64,000 bases of DNA, from assembly GCF_036231945.1 (NCBI RefSeq), contig NZ_CP109599.1:2760501-2824500 (forward strand). Reading direction: 5' to 3'. The DNA is from Streptomyces sp. NBC_01429. GTDB taxonomy: Bacteria > Actinomycetota > Actinomycetes > Streptomycetales > Streptomycetaceae. Below, piece after piece: positions 26,346 through 35,381 of this stretch. Each line of letters starts with the position of its first letter. Within the stretch, counting starts at the first letter, position 1. The notes beneath the pieces were generated by a model. That model saw only the letters and a program-made list of their open reading frames with translations, had not been told where the DNA came from and ran no database searches. A program made the translations under genes and the position numbers.

Positions 26346-27155
26346 CTACTCGCCCGGCCACTCCGGCGAGCGCTTCTCGTTGAACGCCGCGACGCCCTCG
26401 GCGCGGTCGCCCGAGAAGGCGACGGACCACCACGCCGCGTCCTCCACCTCCAGACCGGCCCGCAGGTCCAGGCCGTGCCCGAGCCGCAGCGCGCGCTTGG
26501 CGGCGCGCAGGCCGACGGGCGAGTTCGCGGCGATACGCCCCGCCAGCGCGAGCGCCTCGTCGCGGTCGTCCCCCTCGGCCACCAGCAGATCGACCAGGCC
26601 GAGACCGGCCGCCTCGGCCGCCGCCACGCGCCGCGCGGTGAAGACCAGTTCGGCGGCGCGCGCGGCCCCGACCCGGCGCGGCAGCAGCTGCGTACCGCCA
26701 CCGCCGGGAATCACGCCGACCGACACCTCGGGCAGCCCGACCACGGCCGTGGGGTCGGCCACGATCAGGTCGCAGGCGAGCGCCAGCTCGTAGCCGCCGC
26801 CCAGCGCGTAGCCGTGCACGGCGGCGATCGTGGGCATCGGCAGCTCCAGCACCCCGGCGTACGCGCCGCGCGCGACCGGCCGCTGGCGCACCAGCTCGGC
26901 GTCGCTGAGGGAGTTCCGCTCCTTGAGGTCCGCGCCGACGCAGAAGGCCCGCGCGTGGGTGGAGGTCAGCACCGCCACCCGCGCCTCCCGGTCCGCCGCC
27001 AGCTCCGCGCACGCGGCGGCGATGGAACGGGCCATCTCCGAGGACACCGCGTTCATCGCCTTGGGCCGGTCGAGGACCAGCTCAGCGACCCGGCCGCCCG
27101 CGCCGTGCCGCCGTACGACGACGTACTCCCCGAACCGCTGCTCGGCCTCGGTCAT
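26346..27155 (-). CDS. Enoyl-CoA hydratase/isomerase family protein
   Basis: A 269-residue crotonase-fold protein. The oxyanion-hole segment AFCVGADLKE and the catalytic region GYALGGGYELALACDLIVA, then LPEVSVGVIPGGGGTQLLPR, are those of short-chain enoyl-CoA hydratases: both the Glu of GGGYELAL and the Glu of LPEVSVG are present. It probably hydrates 2-enoyl-CoA in fatty-acid or branched-chain amino-acid breakdown. GGGAGG precedes the ATG. It is followed downstream by the GGDEF gene after a gap of about 125 bp. Confidence 0.9.
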   Translation of the reverse strand: MTEAEQRFGEYVVVRRHGAGGRVAELVLDRPKAMNAVSSEMARSIAAACAELAADREARVAVLTSTHARAFCVGADLKERNSLSDAELVRQRPVARGAYAGVLELPMPTIAAVHGYALGGGYELALACDLIVADPTAVVGLPEVSVGVIPGGGGTQLLPRRVGAARAAELVFTARRVAAAEAAGLGLVDLLVAEGDDRDEALALAGRIAANSPVGLRAAKRALRLGHGLDLRAGLEVEDAAWWSVAFSGDRAEGVAAFNEKRSPEWPGE

Positions 27156-27206
27156 GACCGCACCCTCCCGGTTGACGTGGTTAACGACGGTTCACCGGGA
27201 GGGATC

Positions 27207-28358
27207 CTATGCGGTGCGCCGCCCCAGGAGCCATGGCTCGACCACACCGAGTCCGCGCACCGGCCGCTGCCACATCGGCTGGAGACCGAAGCGGTACGGG
27301 GGCGGCGCCGCGCCCTCCTTCTCGGCCTGCGCCGCGGCCTCGGCGGCCTGCGACTCCGAGGCCGGAACGTCGCCGGTGCGGATCAGCTCCTCGGCGAACG
27401 CGCCGTCGACCAGGACCGTGTCCTTGGGGGCTATCGACGTCAGCCGGCTCGCGAGGTTCACCGTCGTGCCGAAGACGTCGCCCATGCGCGTGGTGACCGT
27501 GCCGAACGCGATACCGACGCGCAGCGCCGGCATCGTCTCGTCGTGCGTCATGGTCTCTATCAGCCGCAGCGCGATCTCCGCCGCCGTACCGGCGTCGTCC
27601 GCCGCGTACAGCACCTCGTCGCCGAGGGTCTTGATGAGCCGGCCGCCGTGCGCGGCGACGAGGTCGGCGCAGGTCGTCTCGAACGCCTCGACCAGCTCGC
27701 CCAGCTCCTCCTCCTCCAGCCGGCGGGTCAGCCGGGTGAAGCCGACGAGATCGGCGAAGCCGACGGCGAGCCTGCGGTCGACCATCTCGTCGTCGTCCGC
27801 CGCCTGGACGACCCGTCCGGTGGCGGCGGCGAGCTGGCGCCGCCACACGTAGACGAGGAACTCCTCCAGCTCCGGCAGGAGCAGCTCCACCAGCGGATAG
27901 GTGACCTCGGTACGCGTCATCCCCGGCTCGGGCGGCTCGATGAGCCCGGAGAGGAAGGAATCGATCTGCCACTCCGCCAGCCGGGCGGTGGTCTGGCCGG
28001 TCGACCTGGCCACCTGGATCGCCATCGGCTCGCTCAGCAGCCCCGCCTCCACCAGACCGGACAGCCGCCGCAGCGCCAGCACGTCGGCCTCGGTGAACGC
28101 CCTGGCCTGGCCGACGTCGGCGAAGCCCATCGCCCGCCAGAAGCGGGACGCCAGGTCCATCGAGACACCGGCCGTACGGGCGGCCTGGAAGGGCGTGTAG
28201 CGGCGCTCGGCCCCGAGGATCAGCTGTTCGAGCCGGATGGCCAGCGGGTCGTCGGTCGGCTCGGCCGTGTGGTCGACGATGTGGTGCGGGCTCGGGTGAA
28301 CCGAGGGGTCCGGCGGCGGCGACGCGTCCTCGCCGGAAGCCGAATCATCGACGGTCAC
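27207..28358 (-). CDS. cya: Class III adenylate cyclase
   Basis: Makes cAMP from ATP. The C-terminal catalytic domain (about residues 190-320) has [19 protein letters not shown] with the metal-binding Asp, [13 protein letters not shown] with the second Asp, and ATP-transition-state residues in [13 protein letters not shown]. The N-terminal 180 residues are soluble and helical and include a MerR-like phrase ([13 protein letters not shown]), so this is the soluble Streptomyces Cya type. GTG 28358 has AGGAGG six bases upstream. cAMP in Streptomyces acts through a CRP protein in germination and antibiotic production. Confidence 0.93.
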   Translation of the reverse strand: MTVDDSASGEDASPPPDPSVHPSPHHIVDHTAEPTDDPLAIRLEQLILGAERRYTPFQAARTAGVSMDLASRFWRAMGFADVGQARAFTEADVLALRRLSGLVEAGLLSEPMAIQVARSTGQTTARLAEWQIDSFLSGLIEPPEPGMTRTEVTYPLVELLLPELEEFLVYVWRRQLAAATGRVVQAADDDEMVDRRLAVGFADLVGFTRLTRRLEEEELGELVEAFETTCADLVAAHGGRLIKTLGDEVLYAADDAGTAAEIALRLIETMTHDETMPALRVGIAFGTVTTRMGDVFGTTVNLASRLTSIAPKDTVLVDGAFAEELIRTGDVPASESQAAEAAAQAEKEGAAPPPYRFGLQPMWQRPVRGLGVVEPWLLGRRTA

Positions 28359-28534
28359 CAGCCGCCTCCTGCCCGTTCCCTGCGCACTGCCCTACCGATC
28401 TGTCGTGGACCGCCTCAACGATACGGCAGATGTGCGCTGGCTCACGTATCGCCCGTCCGTCCCGGTCAGCGGTACGGGCGTACGCGCGGCCGCGCCCCCG
28501 GCCACCGGAGCGCCCCGCTCCGGTCACCGCCCCC

Positions 28535-28606
28535 GGTCCGTGCGCGGTCACCGTCCCCGGTCCGTGCGCGGTCACCGTCCCCGGTCCGTGCGCGGTCACC
28601 GCCCTC
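28535..28606. repeat. Three 24-bp direct tandem repeats at the end of birA
   Basis: Units beginning GGTCCGTGCGCGGTCACC start at 28535, 28559 and 28583. The first two are identical and the third differs near its end. A partial copy (GGTCACCGCCCCC) lies just before. The array fills the short gap between birA and cya and touches the birA stop codon. Each unit contains the palindrome GGTCACC/GGTGACC half. Confidence 0.85.
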
Positions 28607-29465
28607 AGCCCGCGCCCCGCACATGCACGACGTCGCCCGCGCCCACCGGGTGGCGCGTCCCGTCCGCCGTCCGCAGGATCAGCCGGCCGTCCCCGTCGAC
28701 CGCGACCGCCTCGCCGGTCAGCGCGCGGTCCCCGGGCAGCTCCGCCCGTACCGTCCGCCCGAGCGTCGCGCACCCCGCCGCGTACGCCTCCTGGAGCCCG
28801 GACAGCGCCGGGTCGCCGCCCGCGGCGCGCCACTCGCCGTACCACCGCTCCAGCGAGCGGAGCACCGCCCGCAGCAGGGTGTCGCGGTCGAGGGAGACCG
28901 CGTCGGCGAGGCCGAGCGAACCGGCGGTGGGTACGGGCAGTTCGTCGGCGCGCAGCGAGACATTGACGCCGACGCCCACCACCACCGCGTCGTCCCCGGC
29001 CCGTTCGGCGAGGATCCCGCCGGCCTTGCGCTCCTCGCCGTCCACGGTGACGAGCAGGTCGTTGGGCCACTTGAGGGCCGTGTCCACCCCGGCGGCGCGC
29101 GCCAGAGCGGTCGCGACGGCGACACCGGTGAGCAGCGGCAGCCAGCCGAGGCGCTCGACCGGGACGTCCGGGCCCGGCCGCAGGAGTACGGAGAAGAAGA
29201 TCCCGGAGCGCGCCGGGGCCGACCACCGCCGGTCGAGCCGGCCGCGCCCCGCGGTCTGCTCCTCGGCGACGAGTACCGTGCCCTCGGCCCCGTCCCCGGC
29301 GGCGAGCGCCGCGAGATCGGAGTTGGTGGATCCGGTCGCGGTGACCACGTCGAGCGAGGTCCACAGCCCGCCCGGCACCACGAGCCCGCGGCGCAGCGCG
29401 CGCGCGTTCAGCGGGGGGCGTTCGAGGTCGGACCAGCGGCCGGCGGGGGCATCGGGCTCCATCAT
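28605..29465 (-). CDS. birA: Biotin--[acetyl-CoA carboxylase] ligase
   Basis: Attaches biotin to the lysine of the carboxylase BCCP domain. Family marks: STNSDLAA near residue 45, the biotinyl-AMP loop [14 protein letters not shown], and LKWPNDLLV with GVGVNVSL further on. At 286 residues it lacks the N-terminal DNA-binding domain of E. coli BirA, so it is a pure ligase. AGGGTGG precedes the paired ATG codons at 29465/29462. It is divergent from pccB, whose carboxylase complex needs this modification. Confidence 0.95.
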   Translation of the reverse strand: MMEPDAPAGRWSDLERPPLNARALRRGLVVPGGLWTSLDVVTATGSTNSDLAALAAGDGAEGTVLVAEEQTAGRGRLDRRWSAPARSGIFFSVLLRPGPDVPVERLGWLPLLTGVAVATALARAAGVDTALKWPNDLLVTVDGEERKAGGILAERAGDDAVVVGVGVNVSLRADELPVPTAGSLGLADAVSLDRDTLLRAVLRSLERWYGEWRAAGGDPALSGLQEAYAAGCATLGRTVRAELPGDRALTGEAVAVDGDGRLILRTADGTRHPVGAGDVVHVRGAG

Positions 29466-29646
29466 GCAAGCCACCCTAAGTGTGGGAAACACCGCACTGC
29501 CGATCGGTATCCGCGCAGATACCCTACGGATCAGTAGCATCCGCGCCCGCAACCGTCCCCGCACCCCGATCCGCCCGCACCCGACCCACCGCCGCACTCC
29601 GATCTACCGCACCCGCATCCGTGACCCCGCAGGGAGCCGCATCCCG

Positions 29647-31281
29647 ATGTCCGAGCCGGAAAGCACACACGGAACCGCAACCTCAGCCTCGGCCTCAGCC
29701 GAAGCAGCCGCACCGCACACCACCGCCGGGAAGATCGCGGATCTCCGGCGCCGCGTCGAGGAGGCCACGCACGCCGGCTCCGCGCGCGCCGTGGAGAAGC
29801 AGCACGCCAAGGGCAAACTGACCGCCCGCGAGCGGGTCGATCTGCTGCTCGACGAGGGCTCCTTCGTCGAACTGGACGAGTTCGCGCGGCACCGCTCCAC
29901 CAATTTCGGCATCGAGCGGAACCGGCCGTACGGGGACGGTGTCGTCACCGGTTACGGCACCGTCGACGGCCGGCCGGTCTGTGTGTACTCACAGGACTTC
30001 ACCATCTTCGGCGGCTCGCTGGGCGAGGTCTACGGCGAGAAGATCGTCAAGGTCATGGACTTCGCGCTGAAGACCGGCTGTCCGATCGTCGGGATCAACG
30101 ACGGCGGGGGCGCGCGGATCCAGGAGGGCGTGGCCGCGCTCGGTCTCTTCGCGGAGATCTTCCGCCGCAACGTGCACGCCTCGGGCGTCGTCCCGCAGAT
30201 CAGCCTGATCGTCGGCCCGTGCGCGGGCGGCGCGGTGTACTCCCCCGCGATCACCGACTTCACGGTGATGGTCGATCAGACCTCGCACATGTTCATCACG
30301 GGTCCCGATGTCATCAAGACGGTGACGGGCGAGGACGTGGGCTTCGAGGAGCTGGGCGGAGCGCGCACGCACAACACGACGTCGGGCGTGGCGCATCACA
30401 TGGCGGGCGACGAGAAGGACGCCGTCGAGTACGTCAAGTCGCTGCTCTCCTACCTGCCTTCGAACAACCTCTCCGAGCCGCCCGCCTTCCCCGAGGAGGC
30501 CGACCTCGCGCCGAGCGCCGAGGACCGGGAGCTGGACACGCTGATCCCGGACTCCGCGAACCAGCCGTACGACATGCACACGGCGATCGAGCATGTCCTG
30601 GACGACGGCGAATTCCTGGAGACGCAGGCGCTGTTCGCGCCGAACATCCTCACCGGCTTCGGCCGGGTCGAGGGCTTCCCGGTGGGGATCGTCGCCAATC
30701 AGCCGATGCAGTTCGCCGGCTGTCTGGACATCGACGCCTCGGAGAAGGCCGCGCGGTTCGTCCGCACCTGCGACGCCTTCAACGTGCCGGTGCTGACCTT
30801 CGTGGACGTGCCGGGCTTCCTGCCGGGGGTGGACCAGGAGTACGGCGGGATCATCCGGCGCGGCGCCAAGCTGATCTACGCGTACGCCGAGGCCACGGTC
30901 CCACTGATCACGGTGATCACCCGCAAGGCGTTCGGCGGCGCCTACGACGTGATGGGCTCCAAGCACCTGGGCGCGGACCTCAACCTGGCCTGGCCGACGG
31001 CCCAGATCGCCGTGATGGGGGCGCAGGGCGCGGTGAACATCCTGCACCGCCGCACGATCGCCGCCGCCGGGGACGACGCGGAGCGGGAGACCACGCGCGC
31101 CGAGCTGATCCAGGAGTACGAGGACACCCTGCTCAACCCGTACGTGGCGGCCGAGCGCGGCTACGTCGACGCGGTGATCATGCCGTCGGACACCCGGGCC
31201 CACGTGGTGCGGGGGCTGCGTCAGCTGCGGACGAAGCGGGAAAGCCTTCCTCCGAAGAAGCACGGCAACATCCCCCTCTAG
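29647..31281 (+). CDS. pccB: Propionyl-CoA carboxylase beta subunit
   Basis: The carboxyltransferase half of the acyl-CoA carboxylase that turns propionyl-CoA into methylmalonyl-CoA. Matches the S. coelicolor PccB type: [20 protein letters not shown] at the start, acyl-CoA-binding [20 protein letters not shown] and [21 protein letters not shown]. At 544 residues it is slightly longer than the 530 I recall for S. coelicolor because of an Ala/Ser-rich N-terminus. Residue Asp in [12 protein letters not shown] is the position that sets propionyl versus acetyl preference. The epsilon subunit gene follows after 46 bp. Confidence 0.96.
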   Translation: MSEPESTHGTATSASASAEAAAPHTTAGKIADLRRRVEEATHAGSARAVEKQHAKGKLTARERVDLLLDEGSFVELDEFARHRSTNFGIERNRPYGDGVVTGYGTVDGRPVCVYSQDFTIFGGSLGEVYGEKIVKVMDFALKTGCPIVGINDGGGARIQEGVAALGLFAEIFRRNVHASGVVPQISLIVGPCAGGAVYSPAITDFTVMVDQTSHMFITGPDVIKTVTGEDVGFEELGGARTHNTTSGVAHHMAGDEKDAVEYVKSLLSYLPSNNLSEPPAFPEEADLAPSAEDRELDTLIPDSANQPYDMHTAIEHVLDDGEFLETQALFAPNILTGFGRVEGFPVGIVANQPMQFAGCLDIDASEKAARFVRTCDAFNVPVLTFVDVPGFLPGVDQEYGGIIRRGAKLIYAYAEATVPLITVITRKAFGGAYDVMGSKHLGADLNLAWPTAQIAVMGAQGAVNILHRRTIAAAGDDAERETTRAELIQEYEDTLLNPYVAAERGYVDAVIMPSDTRAHVVRGLRQLRTKRESLPPKKHGNIPL

Positions 31282-31327
31282 GACCTGTCCGGACCTGGAC
31301 GGGCAGGCCCCCGGAAAGGAGCAGCTC

Positions 31328-31534
31328 ATGATCAAGGTCGTACGGGGCAACCCGACCCCCGAGGAACTGGCCGCCGCCCTGGCCGTGGTCAGGGCGGCCC
31401 GCGCGGCGGCGGCGGACGCGCCCGCCGGGCCGCCGGAGCCGGCGGCCCCGTGGTCAGCCCCGGCCCGCATCGCCCGGCGCGGCCTGCCGAGCCCGGGACC
31501 GCGCGCGTGGGCCCGTACGTACTGGCCCGGGTAG
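31328..31534 (+). CDS. pccE: Acyl-CoA carboxylase epsilon subunit
   Basis: A 68-residue protein. The N-terminus IKVVRGNPTPEELAAALAVV is the hallmark of the actinobacterial AccE/PccE family, and the C-terminus has a WARTYWPG-type tail. The epsilon subunit binds the alpha-beta complex and raises its activity. AAAGGAG lies seven bases before the ATG. It is cotranscribed with pccB. Confidence 0.93.
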   Translation: MIKVVRGNPTPEELAAALAVVRAARAAAADAPAGPPEPAAPWSAPARIARRGLPSPGPRAWARTYWPG

Positions 31535-31571
31535 TCCGTGCCCCACGGCCCGGCGGCTCACCGGACGCGCG

Positions 31572-33599
31572 TCACCGGACGCGGGTCCGCGCCTCGTAGG
31601 CCCCGGCCGGGCCGGCCAGTGATCCGTCCGGCGGCCCGCCCGGCAGACCGTCGGCCGGCGGCGTCGGGTCGAGGTAGAACCACTCCGCCGTGGGCCCCGG
31701 CGCGGACGGCGGCGCGGACGGCGGGGCCGGGGCGTTCGCGGTGTTCGGGCGGAGGAGTTCCACCCGTACCTCCCCCGAGGCGCGCCGCTGCGCGACGAAC
31801 TCGTCCACCTGGCTGCGGCAGGCGTGGTCCCAGTGCGTCACCCCGGTCAGGTCGAGCCGGATCCTCGGCATCCCGGCGGCGGCGACCGCCTCCAGCGCGT
31901 CGATGAGCTTCGGCAGCCGCAGGAAGGTGACGTTGCCGGTCATGACCAGCTTGGCCGTGTCCCCGTCGACCTCGGTGCGTACGGACGTCTGCGACATCCG
32001 CAGCGCCGCCAGCACGATGCCCGCCGCCAGGCCGACCAGCACCCCTTCGAGCAGGGCGGTGGCGACGATCACGACCGTGGTGAGGGTCATCACCGCGAAC
32101 TCGCCCCGGTCCTGGCGCCACATCTTCGGGAACTCGCCCGGCGCGAACAGCTTCCAGCCGCTGTGGACGAGCACTCCGGCCAGCACGGAGATCGGGATGA
32201 GCGCGAGCACGTTCGGCAGCAGCAGTGCGAAGGCGAGCAGCCACAGGCCGTGCAGGGTCCGGGAGAGCCGGGTCTTGGCGCCCGCCTGGACATTGGCGGA
32301 GCTGCGCGCGACGACGGCGGTCATCGGCAGCGCGCCGAGGAGGCCGCAGAGGGTGTTCCCGGCTCCCTGGGCGATGAGTTCGGAGTTGTAGCGGGTGCGC
32401 TCGCCGTTGTGCATACGGTCCACGGCCGCGGCGGTGAACAGGCTCTCCGCCGAGGCGATGACGGTGAAGGTGAGCACCGTGGTCAGCACCGCGCCGTTGG
32501 CGAGCGCGGCGAACTGCGCGGGTCCCGGCACCTGTACGGAGGCCAGCAGGTTGCCGACCCGCAGGGTGGTGATCTCCACACCGGGCAGCGCGGCCACCGC
32601 CATCCCGCCGGCCACCGCCACCAGCGCGGCCGGCACCTTCCTGGCCGGTCCCGGCACCTTCTTCCACAGGAAGCTCAGCACGACGGTGGCCGTGCCGAGC
32701 GCGGCGGCGACGGCCTTCTGCGGATCGGCGAGGGTGCCTCCGATCAGCTCGGGGACGCCGAGCATGTTCTCGATCGGCTTGCCGACGGCCTTGGCGTCGG
32801 CCATCGGATAGATCTGGCTGAACATCAGGGGCAGCCCGATCCCCGCCAGCATCCCCTGCACCACCGCGATGGAGATCGCCTGGAACATCCGGCCGAGCTT
32901 GATCAGCCCGAGTCCGATCTGGAGCAGCCCGGACATCAGCACGATCACCCCGAGCGTGGCGAGCCCGAACTCCAGCACCGCCTCGGCGACCAGCGCGGCG
33001 AGACCGGCCGCGGGGCCGCTGACCTGGAGCGTGGAGCCGCGGGCCATACCGACGACCAGACCGCCGACGACCCCGGAGATGATGCCCAGCTCGGGCGGGG
33101 TGCCCGAGGCCACGGCCACCCCGATGCAGAGGGGAAGGGCGACGAGGAAGACCACGAAGGAGGCGGTGATCTCGGTGGCGAGGCCGGTCTTCCGCGCGGC
33201 GGCGGGCTTGCGCGGAGCGGCGGGCCCGGGCGGCGGGCCGCCGCCGGGCGGTCGGGCCGGGGGCGGCGGCCACAAGGGGCGCGGGGGCGCGCCGTAGGTG
33301 TCGTACGACGGCGCTCCCCCGAAAGCAGGCGCGGCCGGGGCGGCCTGCGGCGGATGTGCCGGATGCGTGCGGCCCGGTCCGCGCCCGGCGCCCCGGGCCC
33401 GGTGGCGGCCGCCGCCGACGGGGCCCGGATGTCCCTCGCCGACGTGCCCGAGGCCGACGTAGCCCGGCGGGCCGAACTCGTCGCCGTACCCCGGGTCCTG
33501 GCCCTGACGATGTCCCTGGCCCTGTCCCTGGCCCTGGTTCTGCCCCTGGCCCTGGTTCTGCCAGTACCCGTGGTCCCGGCCCTGCCCCGGGCTCAGCAC
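31572..33599 (-). CDS. SulP-family anion permease with STAS domain
   Basis: A 675-residue protein. The N-terminal roughly 120 residues are disordered, with a Gln-Gly repeat (QNQGQGQNQGQGQGQGHRQG) and Pro-rich runs encoded by simple-sequence DNA. About ten to twelve membrane helices follow, with SulP motifs such as GIISGVVGGLVVG and ASAESLFTAAAVDR. A STAS domain covers about residues 560-650, including LDLTGVTHWDH. The GTG start overlaps the carbonic anhydrase stop by seven bases (GTGCTGA). With the anhydrase, bicarbonate is the natural guess for the substrate; sulfate remains possible. Confidence 0.9.
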   Translation of the reverse strand: MLSPGQGRDHGYWQNQGQGQNQGQGQGQGHRQGQDPGYGDEFGPPGYVGLGHVGEGHPGPVGGGRHRARGAGRGPGRTHPAHPPQAAPAAPAFGGAPSYDTYGAPPRPLWPPPPARPPGGGPPPGPAAPRKPAAARKTGLATEITASFVVFLVALPLCIGVAVASGTPPELGIISGVVGGLVVGMARGSTLQVSGPAAGLAALVAEAVLEFGLATLGVIVLMSGLLQIGLGLIKLGRMFQAISIAVVQGMLAGIGLPLMFSQIYPMADAKAVGKPIENMLGVPELIGGTLADPQKAVAAALGTATVVLSFLWKKVPGPARKVPAALVAVAGGMAVAALPGVEITTLRVGNLLASVQVPGPAQFAALANGAVLTTVLTFTVIASAESLFTAAAVDRMHNGERTRYNSELIAQGAGNTLCGLLGALPMTAVVARSSANVQAGAKTRLSRTLHGLWLLAFALLLPNVLALIPISVLAGVLVHSGWKLFAPGEFPKMWRQDRGEFAVMTLTTVVIVATALLEGVLVGLAAGIVLAALRMSQTSVRTEVDGDTAKLVMTGNVTFLRLPKLIDALEAVAAAGMPRIRLDLTGVTHWDHACRSQVDEFVAQRRASGEVRVELLRPNTANAPAPPSAPPSAPGPTAEWFYLDPTPPADGLPGGPPDGSLAGPAGAYEARTRVR

Positions 33600-34243
33600 G
33601 CGTGCACCAGAAAGTCGTTGCCGCTCCGGTCCAGCTCCCACAGCTCGCCGGTGTCCACCTCGTAGTACCAGCCGTGCAGCCGCAGCCGGCCCTCCGCCAG
33701 CCGCCGCCGGGCCGCCGGGTACTCGCGCAGGGCCGCGAGCTGCGCCCGTACGTTGAGCTGCGCCAGCTCGGTGACGAGCGCCCGCGCGTCCCGCCCGTCC
33801 GGGTCGGGGTCGCGGTCGCGGTCGGGTGCGGCCTCCCGGTCCAGTACGGAGGCGAGCCCGGGCCGCGCGACCTCCAGCCAGGCGCCCACGCCGGGCAGGG
33901 CGGAGAGGTCCTGACCGGAGGCGAGCGCGCCCATCGCGCCGCAGTGCGAGTGGCCGCAGACGACGATGTCCTGAACGTCGAGCACCTCCAGTGCGTACTC
34001 GATGGTGGCGGCCTCACCGGAGACCAGCTGGGCCCGGTGCGGCGGCACGATATTGCCCGCGTTGCGCATTTCGAAGACCTCTCCGGGGCGCGCGCCGGTG
34101 ATCAATGCGGGTATGACACGGGAATCCGAACAGGCCACGAAGAGCGCCTCCGGGAATTGTCCGTCGGCGAGTTTCCGGTAGCTGTCGCTTTCGAAATCTA
34201 CGCGGCGCCGGAACGAGCGGGCGCGTTCGAGCAGAGCCTTCAT
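33593..34243 (-). CDS. Beta-type carbonic anhydrase
   Basis: Interconverts CO2 and bicarbonate. The zinc ligands are visible: Cys in ACSDSRV, then His and Cys in CGHSHCGAMGAL; Asp/Arg of SDSR complete the active-site dyad. The length of about 216 residues is normal. The start at ATG 34243 follows GGGGAGG at four bases; an ATG ten codons upstream also has a fair Shine-Dalgarno sequence. It is the first gene of a two-gene unit with the SulP permease, a pairing also seen as fused proteins in other bacteria. Confidence 0.93.
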   Translation of the reverse strand: MKALLERARSFRRRVDFESDSYRKLADGQFPEALFVACSDSRVIPALITGARPGEVFEMRNAGNIVPPHRAQLVSGEAATIEYALEVLDVQDIVVCGHSHCGAMGALASGQDLSALPGVGAWLEVARPGLASVLDREAAPDRDRDPDPDGRDARALVTELAQLNVRAQLAALREYPAARRRLAEGRLRLHGWYYEVDTGELWELDRSGNDFLVHAC

Positions 34244-34430
34244 GGTGCCTCCCCAGCGGGTGGTCGTACCCATCTACCTGCCTCAATACCGTAGGGAGCG
34301 GCAGGCAAGAAGAAGGTTAGAAGAACGCTAAGCCGCAGCAAGAATTCGACGAACCGCTGTGACCTGGCTCCCAATGCCGGGAAAACCGGATGCCCTCCCC
34401 CCATTCAATGTACGGTGTGCGTCCCGGATA

Positions 34431-34442
34431 CCGGAATTCCGG
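34431..34442. promoter_or_regulatory. 12-bp palindrome CCGGAATTCCGG before the response regulator gene
   Basis: A perfect palindrome followed at once by GAATTC again, so GGAATTC is directly repeated. It lies about 40 bp before the response regulator start and is the most symmetrical element of the 238-bp gap to the carbonic anhydrase gene. An operator role is a guess. Confidence 0.35.
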
Positions 34443-34481
34443 GAATTCGTGTTGCCCTGATACGCGGAGAAACGGAAATTG

Positions 34482-35381
34482 ATGACGCTTCGGGCTCTGC
34501 TCATCGAGGACGACGAGACCATCGCCGACCCCCTGGTCGAGGGTCTCGGCCGCTACGGCCTGACGGTGCGTCATGTGACCACGGGAGCGGCCGGGCTGCA
34601 CGGTCCGTACGGCGACATCGTGCTGCTCGACCTGGGGCTGCCGGACATGGACGGCATCGACGTCTGCCGGGGCATCCGGCAGCTCTCGGCCGTACCGGTG
34701 ATCATGCTCACGGCCCGCGGCACGGAGGCCGACCGGGTGCTGGGGCTGGAGCTGGGCGCCGACGACTACCTGGCGAAGCCCTTCAGCATCCGGGAGCTGA
34801 TCGCCCGGATCCGCGCCGTGACCCGGCGCAGCGGCGCCTGGGCGGGCGGCGGCCCGGGGGCCGCGGGCGGCCTCGGCGGTGTGCCCGGCCCCCTCGGCGT
34901 GGAGGTCACCCACGGCCCGGTGGGAGCCGGGGCCTTCCCGTACCCCGTCCCCATGACCCCGGCGCCCCCGACTCCGGCACACGCGCCGCCGACGTACCCG
35001 GAGCAGCCTGCCTGGCAGGACCCGCCCGTGCCCACGCCTCCACCCGCTCCCGCGCCGGAGGCGGCGCCTCCGCTGCCCGGCGCGCTGATCGTCGACCGCC
35101 GCACCCGGCAGGTCTGGATCGGCGAGCGGCCGGTCGCCCTCACCCCCAAGGAATTCGACCTGCTGGCCCTGCTCACCGAGGACCCCGGGGCGGTCTACTC
35201 CCGCCAGCAGATCCTGGACCGGGTCTGGGACCCGCACTTCCACGGCCCCACCAAGACCCTCGACGTCCATGTCGCCACCCTGCGGCGCAAGCTCGGCGAC
35301 CCGGCGTGGATCCAGACGCTGCGCGGCGTGGGCCTGCGGCTCGCCGTCCGCACCGGCGCCTCCCCCTCCGTGTCCCGATGA
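34482..35381 (+). CDS. OmpR-family response regulator with long Pro-rich linker
   Basis: A 299-residue protein. The receiver domain covers residues 1-115: acidic pair EDDE at the start, phospho-acceptor Asp in LLDLGLPDMDG, Thr in MLTARG and Lys in YLAKPFS. The winged helix covers about residues 200-290 (VALTPKEFDLLALL, then TLDVHVATLRRKLGD). Between them is an unusually long linker of about 75 residues, Gly-rich then Pro-rich. Ordinary OmpR linkers are 5-15 residues. The stop overlaps the kinase ATG (ATGA). The signal is unknown. Confidence 0.93.
   Translation: MTLRALLIEDDETIADPLVEGLGRYGLTVRHVTTGAAGLHGPYGDIVLLDLGLPDMDGIDVCRGIRQLSAVPVIMLTARGTEADRVLGLELGADDYLAKPFSIRELIARIRAVTRRSGAWAGGGPGAAGGLGGVPGPLGVEVTHGPVGAGAFPYPVPMTPAPPTPAHAPPTYPEQPAWQDPPVPTPPPAPAPEAAPPLPGALIVDRRTRQVWIGERPVALTPKEFDLLALLTEDPGAVYSRQQILDRVWDPHFHGPTKTLDVHVATLRRKLGDPAWIQTLRGVGLRLAVRTGASPSVSR

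Noticed and set aside
28535..28606. Possible small CRISPR array
   Set aside because: The units are directly adjacent without unique spacers, and no cas genes are present. It is a simple tandem repeat.
34415..35377. In-frame extension of the histidine kinase through the response regulator gene
   Set aside because: It overlaps the regulator gene in another frame. The kinase N-terminus with its first membrane helix begins at ATG 35378, coupled to the regulator stop.
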